DNA of 43,760 bases from the NCBI GenBank assembly GCA_030602785.1, contig JAUVZB010000012.1, forward strand, positions 1 through 43,760, in the 5' to 3' direction. The translations under genes were made by a program, and so were the position numbers. Positions 1 through 7,343 of the stretch are shown one piece after another. Source of the stretch: Dehalococcoidia bacterium (GTDB lineage Bacteria; Chloroflexota; Dehalococcoidia; GIF9; AB-539-J10). Positions within the stretch are counted from its first letter, which is position 1. Every line of letters begins with the position of its first letter. The notes under the pieces are model-generated. The model was given only the letters and a program-made list of their open reading frames with translations. It was not told the DNA's origin and searched no databases.

Positions 1-138
1 TCGGTACGAAGGGAGCAGATCGGCCACGGGGCGCAGGAGAACTGAATGCGTACCCTCGGCCTTCGTGAAGTGGTGCACCAACCCTGCCCTACTCTGTGTA
101 GCCTCACCATCAGTGTGGTTATTCCGACAGGCTCCTAG
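1..138 (-). mobile_element. Insertion sequence terminus with truncated transposase start
   Basis: Read on the minus strand from 138, this begins CTAG-GAGCCTGTCGGAATAA, an IS-type terminal inverted repeat, and matches the right window end (43621-43758) with about 10 mismatches in 138 positions. A short ORF opens with GTG at 27 (VADLLPSYR) and runs off the window; the other copy reads MAELLPSYQ, so this is probably the transposase N-terminus. The element continues outside the window. The CTAG at 135-138 is probably the target-site duplication. The family is not determinable from the termini alone; IS4/IS5/IS1182-like elements have comparable ends. Confidence 0.75.
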
Positions 139-343
139 ACCTGGATGCTCTCTCTGTTCTTGGAGACAAATGGCACGGAACTGGTCCAATGTGGCTCCAG
201 CACGGGCCAAGAAGACGCTTATGCTCTCCGACGAACAACACCGGCGAATCGAATCAATCGAGCTGTTTCGAAAGTACTCTACATCGAACACGGGGCGATC
301 TAGCGCGGCCGCGAAAAAGGCAATGCCTATGGTGACATAGTCA

Positions 344-1156
344 CTAAGGGACAACCCCCCACGTCTCCTTTGCCAGCGTCTCGAGGTCCAACTTCGGGTC
401 TGAGACATCATTGGTCGAAAACAGCAGGAGGTGTCTAGGAAGCATATAGTGCAGGTCGTCCTGAAATGAGAACTGCTGACTGGTGAGGCGAACCATCGTC
501 TGTACTACCCACTCCTTGCCCCTAGGTTCTGCACTTGGAGGGGGATCGATGGTGGTGCAGTTATTCACGAGCCTCAGTACATCCAGCTTCCGCGGCCGAA
601 CACATCCGGCATAGCGATGGTTACATGCCACGATCTTGGCGAGCAGCGCGATGGCATACAGTGTGATGGTCATGACCCTGTGATGCCCAGACAGTCCTCC
701 ACTCTTGGGCCAAGGGATCTGAACGAAACCATCGCTGCTTCTGTGCACATCGACTGCAATCCGATTGCACATGCCGAGGATGTCTTCGACATCGTAGTCC
801 TTCGCCGCGTTCCGTATTGTGTTTTCAGTTACCGTCTGCTCTGTCAAGTGTCTCCGTGTCCCGTCCTGCCGTACTACCGTCTGACAGACGGTGAAGCCCC
901 ATCGCCGCACCACTTCGCCGCAATTGCCAACCCAAGACTCCTTCCGTCGTGTGCGATTATTGCGATCATACCGTATATTGTGGACTGAACGAGTCCGACA
1001 ACCACATGTTGCGCCCACAACCAATGCCATGAAATCGGCGTGCTGTCTCCCAAAGACCGGCCTACAAACAGTCAGTCCTCGCCGGCTAGCCTCACGCATC
1101 GCAGCGGATACGATACTTCTGTGAAACCGCATCTTGTCGAAACTTCCCATTCCCAT
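344..1156 (-). CDS. Hypothetical protein (270 aa)
   Basis: I do not recognise this protein. The frame is open further upstream (to 1303), but the ATG at 1156 follows an AGAAGAAGGGGG purine stretch and gives the more credible start. The product is rich in Arg and Cys, with a CGC pair near residue 50 and scattered single cysteines, which could be a degenerate metal-binding region. The last 40 residues (FSFQDDLHYMLPRHLLLF onward) look like ordinary globular protein. There are no membrane segments. It lies between an IS end and a MITE-like element, so it may be mobile cargo or a decayed gene. It could also be spurious. Confidence 0.4.
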   Translation of the reverse strand: MGMGSFDKMRFHRSIVSAAMREASRRGLTVCRPVFGRQHADFMALVVGATCGCRTRSVHNIRYDRNNRTRRKESWVGNCGEVVRRWGFTVCQTVVRQDGTRRHLTEQTVTENTIRNAAKDYDVEDILGMCNRIAVDVHRSSDGFVQIPWPKSGGLSGHHRVMTITLYAIALLAKIVACNHRYAGCVRPRKLDVLRLVNNCTTIDPPPSAEPRGKEWVVQTMVRLTSQQFSFQDDLHYMLPRHLLLFSTNDVSDPKLDLETLAKETWGVVP

Positions 1157-1430
1157 TTCCCCCTTCTTCTCCACGCGGCAGCCAAGTCGTTGCGAGCTGC
1201 CGCGTGGTAGCCACGCGCTAGGACGAAAGCACTGGAACACACGGCCGATGAAGCCTATTCGAAGTTCGCTTGACTGTAGCTTTGAGAAGAAACCACTCCT
1301 CACGGTTCAAGGGAGGCAGGAGCGTCGCCAACGACGGCTGCGCCCTGCGCCAGACGTCCTCAAGCAGGTCCTGCTGCGCTTCTTCCATGGTGGCTACTGG
1401 GAGTCGACCGCTCTCGCAAGGGAAACGAAC
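1157..1430 (-). other. Gap with a possible small or broken reading frame
   Basis: No firm gene is visible. On the minus strand a 56-codon frame (start 1388, stop 1218) begins MEEAQQDLLEDVWRRAQPSL and has the acidic/amphipathic look of real protein, but it has no ribosome-binding site and ends abruptly. It overlaps the upstream part of the 344-1156 frame in a different phase. The two may be pieces of one frameshifted gene; this cannot be settled from the sequence alone. Confidence 0.25.
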
Positions 1431-1529
1431 CTAGGAGCCTGTCGGAGTAATGTTTTGCCTGAAGCTAAATGCCCCCGATTCTTAGGTTGCTCTAGCTTTG
1501 ACTCAGGGATTACTCGGACACACTCCTAG
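1431..1529. mobile_element. MITE-like element related to the flanking IS
   Basis: A 91-bp non-coding core is bracketed by CTAG at 1431-1434 and 1526-1529, consistent with a 4-bp target-site duplication. The ends are inverted repeats: GAGCCTGTCGGAGTAAT at the left and, read inward from the right, GAGTGTGTCCGAGTAAT (three differences). The left end differs from the IS termini at the window ends by one base over the first 17. With no coding capacity it would have to be mobilised in trans by the transposase of that IS family. Confidence 0.7.
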
Positions 1530-1535
1530 TAATAC

Positions 1536-1955
1536 CTACAGCACCAGCGATCCCTTCAGGTACAGGTAGTATCCGTTACCTGTTGTGCTGAAGGCGAGGT
1601 GGGAGATGTACTCTAGGGCTGGGTACGTCGGCTCTCCCTGTTTCAGTAGTGCAGTCAGTTGACCCACGCCTTCCGCGAGTCGCTCAAACAGATCCTCGGG
1701 CACACCGACGGCTGCTTCCTGTCTCGATATCACCGCACCTACACGGGCGTTGATCTGGTTGTAGGCCAACTGAAGTGTCTGATGAATGAATCCGAGTTCA
1801 GGTTCATATTCGAAATTCATTACCCGTCCCACCGTCGCGTATAGCGCGCTGAAATAGAACAGCTTCTCAGCAGCAGTATTGGAACCCTCCATGCGTTTGG
1901 TAGCGAACTCCATATCCTTGATCAGCAATCGCTTCATTGAAGGTGACAACGTCAT
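1536..1955 (-). CDS. Unknown third gene of the HigBA operon (139 aa)
   Basis: The start overlaps the antitoxin stop by 4 nt (ATGA-type junction), so it is almost certainly translationally coupled to the toxin-antitoxin pair. The 139-aa product is predicted mostly helical (residues 1-110) with an aromatic tail (GNGYYLYLKGSLVL). It has no signal peptide or membrane span. It does not look like the SecB-type chaperone known from toxin-antitoxin-chaperone operons, which is a beta-rich fold. I do not recognise the family. Its position suggests a modulator or accessory of the TA system, but that is inference. Confidence 0.7.
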   Translation of the reverse strand: MTLSPSMKRLLIKDMEFATKRMEGSNTAAEKLFYFSALYATVGRVMNFEYEPELGFIHQTLQLAYNQINARVGAVISRQEAAVGVPEDLFERLAEGVGQLTALLKQGEPTYPALEYISHLAFSTTGNGYYLYLKGSLVL

Positions 1956-2476
1956 ACCGTCACTCCTCCTTGGCTTGCACTCCGCACATCTCGCGCATTC
2001 CGCAAAGCCATGTCGGTACTTGAGAACGCCGTGTCGGCATCACTGGGCAAAGCACCATACGGGCCTGTCGGACAGTAGTTCGCAAGACTCTGAGCATTGA
2101 ATTGCCATCGTTCAAACAACCCCGCAAGTTCATCAGTGTCATGTGCCGGCGTTCGCAGAACCCACCATCCGCCTTCCCTGACGGCTCCGTGCTCCAGTAT
2201 GGGTTCGGAATCACACGCCAGTTTCCTGCCCAAGCAGGCGAGCATGCGGCCAATGCTGGCGAGGGTTGGATTCGCCTCTCCACTTTCGAGCTTCGACACG
2301 TACGGCTGGGACTTGCCAATCTTCTCGGCCAATTCCCGCTGGGTCAGGTGCGCCTCCAGTCGGGCTGTTGCCAAGCAGACCGCGAGACTTGCCTTGGCCA
2401 CCTCCGCGCCGAACTCCTTCGCATATTCCAGGTCCTTCAGCCGCTCTTCGGGACCCTCGACTCTTTCTAGAGACAT
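1952..2476 (-). CDS. higA: HigA-like XRE-family antitoxin
   Basis: The HTH_3/XRE DNA-binding domain spans residues 36-86, with recognisable helices in LTQRELAEKIGKSQPYVSKL and the SGEANPTLASI segment typical of HigA antitoxins. Residues 87-174 form a long, unrecognised C-terminal extension rather than the usual short tail. The gene overlaps the upstream toxin gene by 10 nt and the downstream unknown gene by 4 nt. Expected role: binds and neutralises the HigB-like toxin and represses the operon promoter at 2865-2893. The start ATG at 2476 follows GAAGGGAGATTGAT. The long C-terminus may contact the third protein. Confidence 0.85.
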   Translation of the reverse strand: MSLERVEGPEERLKDLEYAKEFGAEVAKASLAVCLATARLEAHLTQRELAEKIGKSQPYVSKLESGEANPTLASIGRMLACLGRKLACDSEPILEHGAVREGGWWVLRTPAHDTDELAGLFERWQFNAQSLANYCPTGPYGALPSDADTAFSSTDMALRNARDVRSASQGGVTV

Positions 2477-2859
2477 ATCAATCTCCCTTCGGATTCTGCG
2501 GTTGAACTCAAGTACTCACGCGCCAGCATTCGCGCATGCTCAACGTCTTCTGGCTGTACTCTCTGCGACTTCCGCCAGCCGCAGAGAAGCACAAACGCAT
2601 CCAGACTCCCAGAGTGAATGATCACTATCCTCCATTTCTTGCCCCTATGCCTGAGCTCATAGAGTCCAGGAATACGTTCACTGGGCTTCTTGGCCTTCAC
2701 CCGGCACATCATTTCCGTGTTGAGCACCTTTAGCCCATAGCGTCTCAGCTGCTCAATGCGGGCATCGATAGAAGGAGCTATGCTTCCATCTTGCTGGTCT
2801 CTCCACTCCTTGCACTCACATCGCCCGTTCGGCCGAACGTAGTAGAACAACACGCACAC
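2467..2859 (-). CDS. higB: HigB/RelE-type toxin (Gp49-like family)
   Basis: The 130-aa product fits the phage-derived Gp49-like/HigB family of ribosome-dependent mRNA endonucleases. Visible family landmarks are the N-terminal FYYVRPNGRCECKEW, central GLYELRHRGKKWRIVII, the FVLLCGWRKSQRVQPEDVEHA segment and a C-terminal basic/acidic helix. An insert near residues 50-60 (MMCRVKAKKPSERI) corresponds to the usual K.L.GLYELR region. Toxin-first gene order is the HigBA arrangement. Translation begins at GTG 2859, only 6 nt past the -10 hexamer, so the message is probably leaderless; GTG at 2853 is an alternative. Confidence 0.85.
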   Translation of the reverse strand: MCVLFYYVRPNGRCECKEWRDQQDGSIAPSIDARIEQLRRYGLKVLNTEMMCRVKAKKPSERIPGLYELRHRGKKWRIVIIHSGSLDAFVLLCGWRKSQRVQPEDVEHARMLAREYLSSTAESEGRLICL

Positions 2860-2864
2860 AAATA

Positions 2865-2893
2865 ACTATAACTCCAGAGGTTATTGTTGTCAA
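2865..2893 (-). promoter_or_regulatory. Promoter of the HigBA operon
   Basis: On the minus strand TTGACA (2888-2893) and TATAGT (2865-2870) are separated by exactly 17 nt, a near-perfect sigma-70 promoter. Imperfect dyads (AATAAC ... GTTATT) cover the spacer and -10, a plausible site for autoregulation by the XRE antitoxin. The GTG start codon at 2859 leaves essentially no 5' leader. Confidence 0.8.
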
Positions 2894-2996
2894 GCAGAGA
2901 CTCGGAATTCCGGGGACACCATACTCATTTCCCTGCGGTGAGACCGGGCAGGCAACCCTGGACCCAGAATGGGACTGTGGTGCCCAGACTCTGCAA

Positions 2997-3054
2997 GCCC
3001 GCCGCCATCCCCCACCTGCGGACAGAGCTCTGTTGCAGGTCGGCCCCGGCGGGC
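2997..3054 (-). terminator. Nested stem-loop after the B3/B4 gene
   Basis: Three nested inverted repeats share one centre: GCCCGCC/GGCGGGC (2997-3003, 3048-3054), ACCTGC/GCAGGT (3014-3019, 3035-3040) and the perfect 12-bp palindrome ACAGAGCTCTGT (3022-3033). It lies 10 nt past the stop of the gene ending at 3065. There is no U tract, so it may be a stability hairpin or Rho-assisted terminator. Confidence 0.5.
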
Positions 3055-3064
3055 AGGCACGAGA

Positions 3065-3757
3065 CTATCCCTCCACCTCTTCAATGCCGTGCGCAGACAA
3101 CAGCCTCACCTTCTGAACCTTCGCCAACGGTGAGAACAGCAGGATACTCTCCCACATGTCACGGACGTGGTCCAGGAGTTGCTCCCTCGTGATGCCGTCG
3201 GGTGCGTAGGTCACGTACAGGGCGTCCCGGGTCTGAGGAGATATCCTGCTGCGGTAGTCCGGGCCGTGGATGACGCTTGACAGGATGCCAGCGCCATCGA
3301 CCGTCATCATGTCGCCCGCCCTGGCTACCTGCGGCTCCTGGTTGAGCTTCGTGTAGCTCTCCTCACCGGTGGCGGCATCAAGGGTGACCGGTGGAACCAC
3401 CGTCGCGAGGTCGTGGCCCGCCGTGAGCAGCAGGTTCTTCATCTCCGCCATGAACATGACGTCCACCAGTCCGGATACCGTCGGCAGCGGCCTCTGTTTC
3501 ACGACCGCCGTCTTCAACTGCCCCGCGATATGGTAGGTCTTCTCGAAACGCCTGTAGTAGGCCGTGTACGCCCGCATGACCCCGTCCGACTTGATGTCTT
3601 CAGGGTTGGCAAATCTGGAGCGCAGCTCCGCCTCAAGCGCTCTCTTGCGCTGCTCGAGCGCGGGATGCTCCCTCACGTTCGACACCCCTCTCACCACGAG
3701 CATGGCGACCATCGCATCGGGGTAGGCTTTCTTCCAGCGTTCAGAGACGACGAACAT
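3065..3757 (-). CDS. B3/B4 tRNA-binding-domain protein (230 aa)
   Basis: A stand-alone B3/B4 domain, homologous to the editing region of the phenylalanyl-tRNA synthetase beta subunit. The order of features fits: N-terminal FVVSERWKKAYPDAMVAMLVV strand-helix, a basic helix with RKRALEAELR, the YTAYYRRF helix and KQRPLPTVSGLVDVMFMAEM, then the central DAATGEESYTKL and the C-terminal RDALYVTYAPDGITREQLL. Members may bind tRNA or nucleic acids or edit mischarged tRNA; the actual role is unknown. The frame opens at 3850, but the ATG at 3757 follows AAAGGAGAG and starts at the family's usual first strand. Confidence 0.8.
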   Translation of the reverse strand: MFVVSERWKKAYPDAMVAMLVVRGVSNVREHPALEQRKRALEAELRSRFANPEDIKSDGVMRAYTAYYRRFEKTYHIAGQLKTAVVKQRPLPTVSGLVDVMFMAEMKNLLLTAGHDLATVVPPVTLDAATGEESYTKLNQEPQVARAGDMMTVDGAGILSSVIHGPDYRSRISPQTRDALYVTYAPDGITREQLLDHVRDMWESILLFSPLAKVQKVRLLSAHGIEEVEG

Positions 3758-3939
3758 GACGGACTCTCCTTTCATTCGAGTACCGGGAACCGTACCCGCC
3801 TCACTCCATTGTACCGGTCCCGGGAATCCAGCCGGACTCATTCTACGCATCTCATGTTCCGAAAGAGTGATTTCGGACTCACAATACTCAATTGTCCTAG
3901 CGGCGGCCCAGGTGGGCCATAGCGGCTACGGAACGACGG

Positions 3940-4160
3940 ACATGGTGGGACACAAACGAGCCACCAGAACAGAACACCGACGAACCACCAGAACACGGAC
4001 AGACACGGACCAACACCGACCGGAGCCGGACCAACGACAAGCCCTTCGTCCGTGTCAGTCGGCGCGGGTCCGTATCACGCCGCTCTCTCCGCACAGCTTG
4101 AGGCCGACGCCGCGCTCTCTCTGCTTCTTCTCTACCCCGCTCTCCGGATGCGCGCAGAGA
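3940..4160 (+). pseudogene. Remnant of a four-helix-bundle suffix gene with its tandem A/C-rich insert
   Basis: The sequence has stuttering GAACACCGACGAACC / ACGGACAGACACGGACC units followed by a stretch whose translation (SVSVGAGPYHAALSAQLEADAALSL) matches the suffix domain of the intact gene at 5676-6398 (SVSVGVGPCRATLSAQLEANAALSL). The four-helix core upstream is missing, so this is a decapitated copy. GTCCGTGTC.GTCGG on the same strand is complementary to the ACGGAC units, so the segment could fold back. It sits directly upstream of the Ldh2-type gene and accidentally extends that gene's open frame. Confidence 0.6.
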
Positions 4161-4264
4161 GCTTTCTCGAGTACAATCATCGGCCACAAGGTGGGATGAA
4201 CCGCCCGACATGTTACGGCTGGTCGGAAGCGGCTCAACAGCAAGACACGGGGAGGAACACGATA

Positions 4265-5350
4265 GTGACAAACCAGGCGCTGGTACTGCCATGGCAAGAC
4301 CTTCATGACTTCGCGAAACGCGTCTTCGTCCGCGTAGGGATGCCCGAGCAGGACGCAGTCACGGAGGCAGACGCACTAGCGTGGGCGAACCTCCGGGGCG
4401 TCGATTCGCACGGCGTGGTGCGCATACCGTGGTACGTCGAGAACGTACAAAACGGCATCATAAATCCGACGCCCGACATCCAGATCACAATCGAGACTCC
4501 GGCAATCGCACTCATCGAGGCGGACCGTGCCTTCGGGCCGGTCGTGACGAACCAGGCGGCAGACCTCGCGGTCGAGAAGGCCAGAGGAGTCGGTGTCGGT
4601 TGGATATTGATACGCAACCATACGCACCAGGGAACGATGGGCCAGTACGTCGAGAGAATCGCGAACCATGACATGGCGGGACTCATCTTCGTATGCGGCC
4701 GACCCAACACGGCGCCGTTCGGCGCCCGCGCAGCGGGTGTAAGCAACAACCCTGTGGGCATATCTGCGCCTGCAGGGCGCCATCCTCACCTTATCCTCGA
4801 CATGGCCACAAGCCTCGTCGCCCTGGGCAAGGTGCTTATGGCCCGTGAGCGCGGTGAATCTATACCGGTGGGGTGGGGCCTCGACGAGAACGGCAACCCG
4901 GCCATCGACCCCCGGGCGCTCGCAACCCTGCTGCCCGTCGGGGGACCAAAGGGTTCCGGAATGTCGCTGCTGTTCGAGTGCATGGCGAGCATCATGGTCT
5001 CCAACCCGCTGCTGCTGCCCGTCCTTTCGGGTGAGGTGGGCGAAGTGAAGACGACGGGCCATGTCGGCCGAATGGCGAGGCACAATCAGAACACCGTGGT
5101 AGCCGCCATTGACGTGAGCCGGTTCACCGATGTGGAGGAGTACAAGGCCCAGGTTGACCGACTGATTGACGAGTTGAAGGAGCTTCCGAAGGCCGAGGGC
5201 TTCGAGGAAATCCTGATGCCGGGCGAACGGGAAGAACTCTGCTATGCAGAGCGGTTCGAGGCCGGCATCCCGGTGCCCACCGCAACCATTGCAGGGCTCA
5301 GAAAGGTGGCTAACGACCTGAACGTCGAGTTCATCCGCGGCGTGGCGTAG
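4265..5350 (+). CDS. Ldh2-family malate/lactate dehydrogenase-like oxidoreductase
   Basis: A 361-aa NAD(P)-dependent 2-hydroxyacid oxidoreductase of the Ldh2 (YbiC/YlbC-type) superfamily, which interconverts 2-oxo and 2-hydroxy acids such as malate, lactate, ureidoglycolate or sulfolactate. Landmarks are DSHGVVRIPWYV near residue 45, the NHTHQGTMGQYVE segment, the SNNPVGISAP loop, ILDMATS and the LPVGGPKGSGMSLL motif, all characteristic of the unusual NAD-binding fold of this family. The frame is open to 4052, but that part encodes the remnant of another gene. The GTG at 4265 follows GGGGAGGAACACGATA and starts exactly where family alignment begins. The substrate cannot be inferred. Cytosolic, probably monocistronic. 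Confidence 0.88.
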   Translation: MTNQALVLPWQDLHDFAKRVFVRVGMPEQDAVTEADALAWANLRGVDSHGVVRIPWYVENVQNGIINPTPDIQITIETPAIALIEADRAFGPVVTNQAADLAVEKARGVGVGWILIRNHTHQGTMGQYVERIANHDMAGLIFVCGRPNTAPFGARAAGVSNNPVGISAPAGRHPHLILDMATSLVALGKVLMARERGESIPVGWGLDENGNPAIDPRALATLLPVGGPKGSGMSLLFECMASIMVSNPLLLPVLSGEVGEVKTTGHVGRMARHNQNTVVAAIDVSRFTDVEEYKAQVDRLIDELKELPKAEGFEEILMPGEREELCYAERFEAGIPVPTATIAGLRKVANDLNVEFIRGVA

Positions 5351-5439
5351 GAACCCCCATTCCGGGGACGCCAGACTCAATTGCGTTTGTGCTCCTCGCA
5401 GGCGCGCCGGTGGCCGCTGCGCTTCAGTCTGAGGCCAGC

Positions 5440-5560
5440 TGGGCTTGACAGACACCAACCGGAACACCGACAAGCACGGACTGACACGGACCGGAGGCAC
5501 AACGACGACCAGGCTCCCACACGGAGCCTCCACAGGCAGAGAACCCGACCACCGACGGGC
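5440..5560 (+). repeat. Second copy of the A/C-rich tandem repeat
   Basis: Degenerate units (CCAACCGGAACACCGACAAG, GGACTGACACGGACCGG) resemble those at 3960-4030 and inside the gene at 5676-6398 (6118-6180). It lies upstream of that gene with no suffix-domain coding. Just before it (5357-5381) an ATTCCGGGGAC(G/A)CCA(G/T)ACTCA motif recurs from 2906-2928, with a weaker copy near 3873-3893. Confidence 0.5.
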
Positions 5561-5675
5561 TGCCACGCCCGCCCGCCCTGGGTCAGGCCTGGGCCTCGGT
5601 ATTGCAGAGACACACCACCCCGTTGACAGCACGTACCAGCCACGTCCAAGATGCCCTCTGGAAACGGAGTACACC

Positions 5676-6398
5676 ATGCCGGACACTGAACCGCTGATTC
5701 CGAAACACGGCGGCTACCGGAGACTTAAGAGTTTCCAGGTGGCGCAGCTGGTCTACGACATGACAGCCGCGTTCTGTGACCTGCACATCGACAGGCGCAG
5801 CCGGACGCACGACCAGATGGTGCAGGCGGCGCGGAGCGGCGTGCAGAACATCGCCGAGGGCAGCCAGGCAAGCGGCACCTCAAAGAAGATGGAGATGAAG
5901 CTGACAAACGTGGCGCGGGCCAGTCTGGAAGAGCTGCGCCTGGACTACGAGGACTTTCTGAGGCAGAGAAAACTTCAGATGTGGCCGGCAGACCACGAGG
6001 CACTGCAGCGCTTCAAGGCACGGAGTTGCGCCACACTGGAAGAGGTGCAACGATGGCTTGGGGAAGAACTGGTGCTGCTGGGCAAACAGAGCAGAACCCA
6101 GGCTGAAGAAGACCGGAAACGAAACGCCGACGAACCACTAGAACAGAACACCGACGAACACGGACAGACACAGACGGCGGCCGGACCAACGACAGCCCCT
6201 CCGTCCGTGTCGGTCGGTGTGGGTCCGTGCCGCGCCACTCTCTCCGCACAACTTGAGGCTAACGCCGCGCTATCCCTGCTGAACCTGTGCTGCTATCTCC
6301 TTGACCGCCAGCTGGCGGCCCAGGCGGCGGCATTTGAACGGGATGGCGGCTTCACAGAGCGCCTCTACGGAAGGCGCAACACAGCGAAGAAGAGTTGA
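5676..6398 (+). CDS. Four-helix-bundle suffix-domain protein
   Basis: Residues 8-130 are a four-helix-bundle domain of the 23S rRNA intervening-sequence/avd type, seen in LKSFQVAQLVYDMTAAFC, RTHDQMVQAARSGVQNIAEG and the helix ASLEELRLDYEDFL. Residues about 150-185 are a low-complexity linker (EQNTDEHGQTQTAAG) encoded by the tandem A/C-rich repeat. Residues 186-240 are the suffix domain (ATLSAQLEANAALSLLNLC, DGGFTERLYGRRN). ATG at 5676 follows AACGGAGTACACC. The function of the family is unknown; the helical bundle forms oligomeric nucleic-acid-binding rings in the related avd protein. The linker repeat is shared with two neighbouring non-coding copies, so the insert behaves like a spreading sequence. 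Confidence 0.85.
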   Translation: MPDTEPLIPKHGGYRRLKSFQVAQLVYDMTAAFCDLHIDRRSRTHDQMVQAARSGVQNIAEGSQASGTSKKMEMKLTNVARASLEELRLDYEDFLRQRKLQMWPADHEALQRFKARSCATLEEVQRWLGEELVLLGKQSRTQAEEDRKRNADEPLEQNTDEHGQTQTAAGPTTAPPSVSVGVGPCRATLSAQLEANAALSLLNLCCYLLDRQLAAQAAAFERDGGFTERLYGRRNTAKKS

Positions 6399-6399
6399 T

Positions 6400-6610
6400 G
6401 CACCAACCCACGGGCAAGGCATGCCGCCACCCCTACGGATACACCACACCCCGTCCTCCCACGGGCAGGCGCAGAGGCCTGCCCCTACATTCCGACACGC
6501 GCTCAATCTCCATCCGACCATAAGCCTGATCGATGTACCACCCCACGGGCGAGGCATGCCATCGCCCCTGCATCGGTCCACCACTCCCTCCCCAAACGGG
6601 CCAACCGCAT
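6400..6610 (+). repeat. GC-rich interspersed palindromic repeats
   Basis: Three related units: CCCACGGGCAAGGCATGCC (6408-6426), CCCACGGGCAGGCGCAGAGG followed by CCTGCCC (6458-6484), and CCCACGGGCGAGGCATGCC (6542-6560). Each is followed by a CCCCTNC complement that would allow a hairpin, a REP/BIME-like arrangement. No coding sequence is visible here. Confidence 0.55.
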
Positions 6611-6689
6611 TCTCCTGTCCACACACTGCACCAACACCACCCGGGACTCGTTATGCTATTGTGAAAGCAGTACTCAGGGAGGGTTGACG

Positions 6690-6863
6690 ATGAATTCAGG
6701 CAGACTCCTTGCGCGCGACCTCTTCTTCACACTCCCGCCGGCGGGATTCTTCCTGCTGCTGTTCTTCAAACTGGGTGCACCGTGGAGCTACATCTTCCTG
6801 GCGCTCTCGGTGGTGTTCTTCGTGCTGGCCATTCGGGTGGTCATGAAGAGCCGGTACGCATAG
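6690..6863 (+). CDS. Small membrane protein, PPAGFF family (57 aa)
   Basis: A 57-aa protein made almost entirely of two hydrophobic segments: LPPAGFFLLLFFKLG and PWSYIFLALSVVFFVLAIRVV, ending in a basic KSRYA tail. GGGAGGG precedes the ATG by 8 nt, and a TATGCT -10-like element lies at 6652-6657. The protein at 8598-8786 has the same core (PPAGFFLLLFFKL.APWSY), and its start is preceded by the same TTGACG hexanucleotide. A truncated third copy follows immediately. The conserved Pro-Pro, Lys and Pro-Trp inside apolar segments argue for a specific fold rather than random hydrophobicity. Inner-membrane location is expected; function unknown. Confidence 0.75.
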   Translation: MNSGRLLARDLFFTLPPAGFFLLLFFKLGAPWSYIFLALSVVFFVLAIRVVMKSRYA

Positions 6864-6873
6864 AGTCCCTCGC

Positions 6874-6957
6874 GTGCCGTGGACCTACGTTTTCCTGGCA
6901 CTGTCCGTGCTCTTCTTCTACTTCGCGATCCGGGTAGTCCTCAAACGGCAACGTTGA
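6874..6957 (+). pseudogene. C-terminal duplicate of the small membrane protein
   Basis: Starting 11 nt after the previous stop, the frame VPWTYVFLALSVLFF then YFAIRVVLKRQR repeats the second half of the 57-aa protein (APWSYIFLALSVVFF), with the first hydrophobic segment missing. It has no ribosome-binding site. It looks like the residue of a tandem duplication, although a 27-aa single-span peptide from GTG 6874 is not excluded. Confidence 0.6.
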
Positions 6958-6975
6958 CCTCCCCACACAGACGGC

Positions 6976-7004
6976 TTGCCCGCGCGCATCGGCCAACGTA
7001 GAAT
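6976..7004 (+). promoter_or_regulatory. Candidate promoter of mntA-hepT
   Basis: TTGCCC (6976-6981) and TAGAAT (6999-7004) are 17 nt apart. A second -10-like TATGCTAAT follows at 7011-7019. Distance to the mntA start is about 35 nt. Confidence 0.5.
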
Positions 7005-7043
7005 GTGAGTATGCTAATGCTGTTGGCTTGAACAAGGACCGTG

Positions 7044-7343
7044 ATGATGACACCGCAGGTGGCCTCCACCGTTAGAGACAGAAGAGAAGAGATCATCCGC
7101 ATCGCCACACGCCACGGCGTGGGCGGCGTGCGGGTATTCGGCTCCGCCGCACGCGGAGAGCTGCGACCCGAGAGTGATGTCGACTTGCTCATCGAAGTGA
7201 CGGGGCCTACGACGCCCTGGTTCCCCGGCGGACTCGTTGCTGAGCTGGAGGAACTGCTGGGTCGACGAGTTGAGGTCGTGGACCAACACTCCCTCCGCCA
7301 ACCTCTGCGTGAGACCATTCTGAGAGAGGCAGTGCCGCTGTGA
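7044..7343 (+). CDS. mntA: MntA-type nucleotidyltransferase antitoxin
   Basis: A 99-aa minimal nucleotidyltransferase. The signature GSAARGELRPESDVDLLIE (residues 33-51) supplies the GS motif and the DxD metal-binding aspartates (D45, D47); E77 or D80 in RRVEVVD is the likely third carboxylate. In characterised MntA-HepT pairs the MNT protein inactivates the HEPN toxin by adding AMP to its active-site tyrosine. The start is ambiguous: GTG-ATG-ATG at 7041, 7044 and 7047 all follow AAGGA (7034-7038). The gene overlaps hepT by 4 nt, as expected for a coupled TA pair. Confidence 0.9.
   Translation: MMTPQVASTVRDRREEIIRIATRHGVGGVRVFGSAARGELRPESDVDLLIEVTGPTTPWFPGGLVAELEELLGRRVEVVDQHSLRQPLRETILREAVPL

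Noticed and set aside
65-340. Plus-strand open frame at the left end as a gene
   Set aside because: It runs antisense through the IS terminus and has a low-complexity shadow-like translation; the transposase start lies on the other strand.
1536-1955. SecB-like chaperone of a toxin-antitoxin-chaperone system
   Set aside because: The protein appears mainly helical and lacks SecB sequence features; only its position is comparable.
3940-4140. CRISPR array in the repetitive A/C-rich segment
   Set aside because: Units are degenerate, contiguous and without unique spacers; they match the linker of the four-helix-bundle suffix gene.
4376-5686. Long minus-strand open frame opposite the Ldh2-type gene
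   Set aside because: It is the antisense shadow of a well-supported coding sequence, with His/Arg-rich composition and no recognisable domain.
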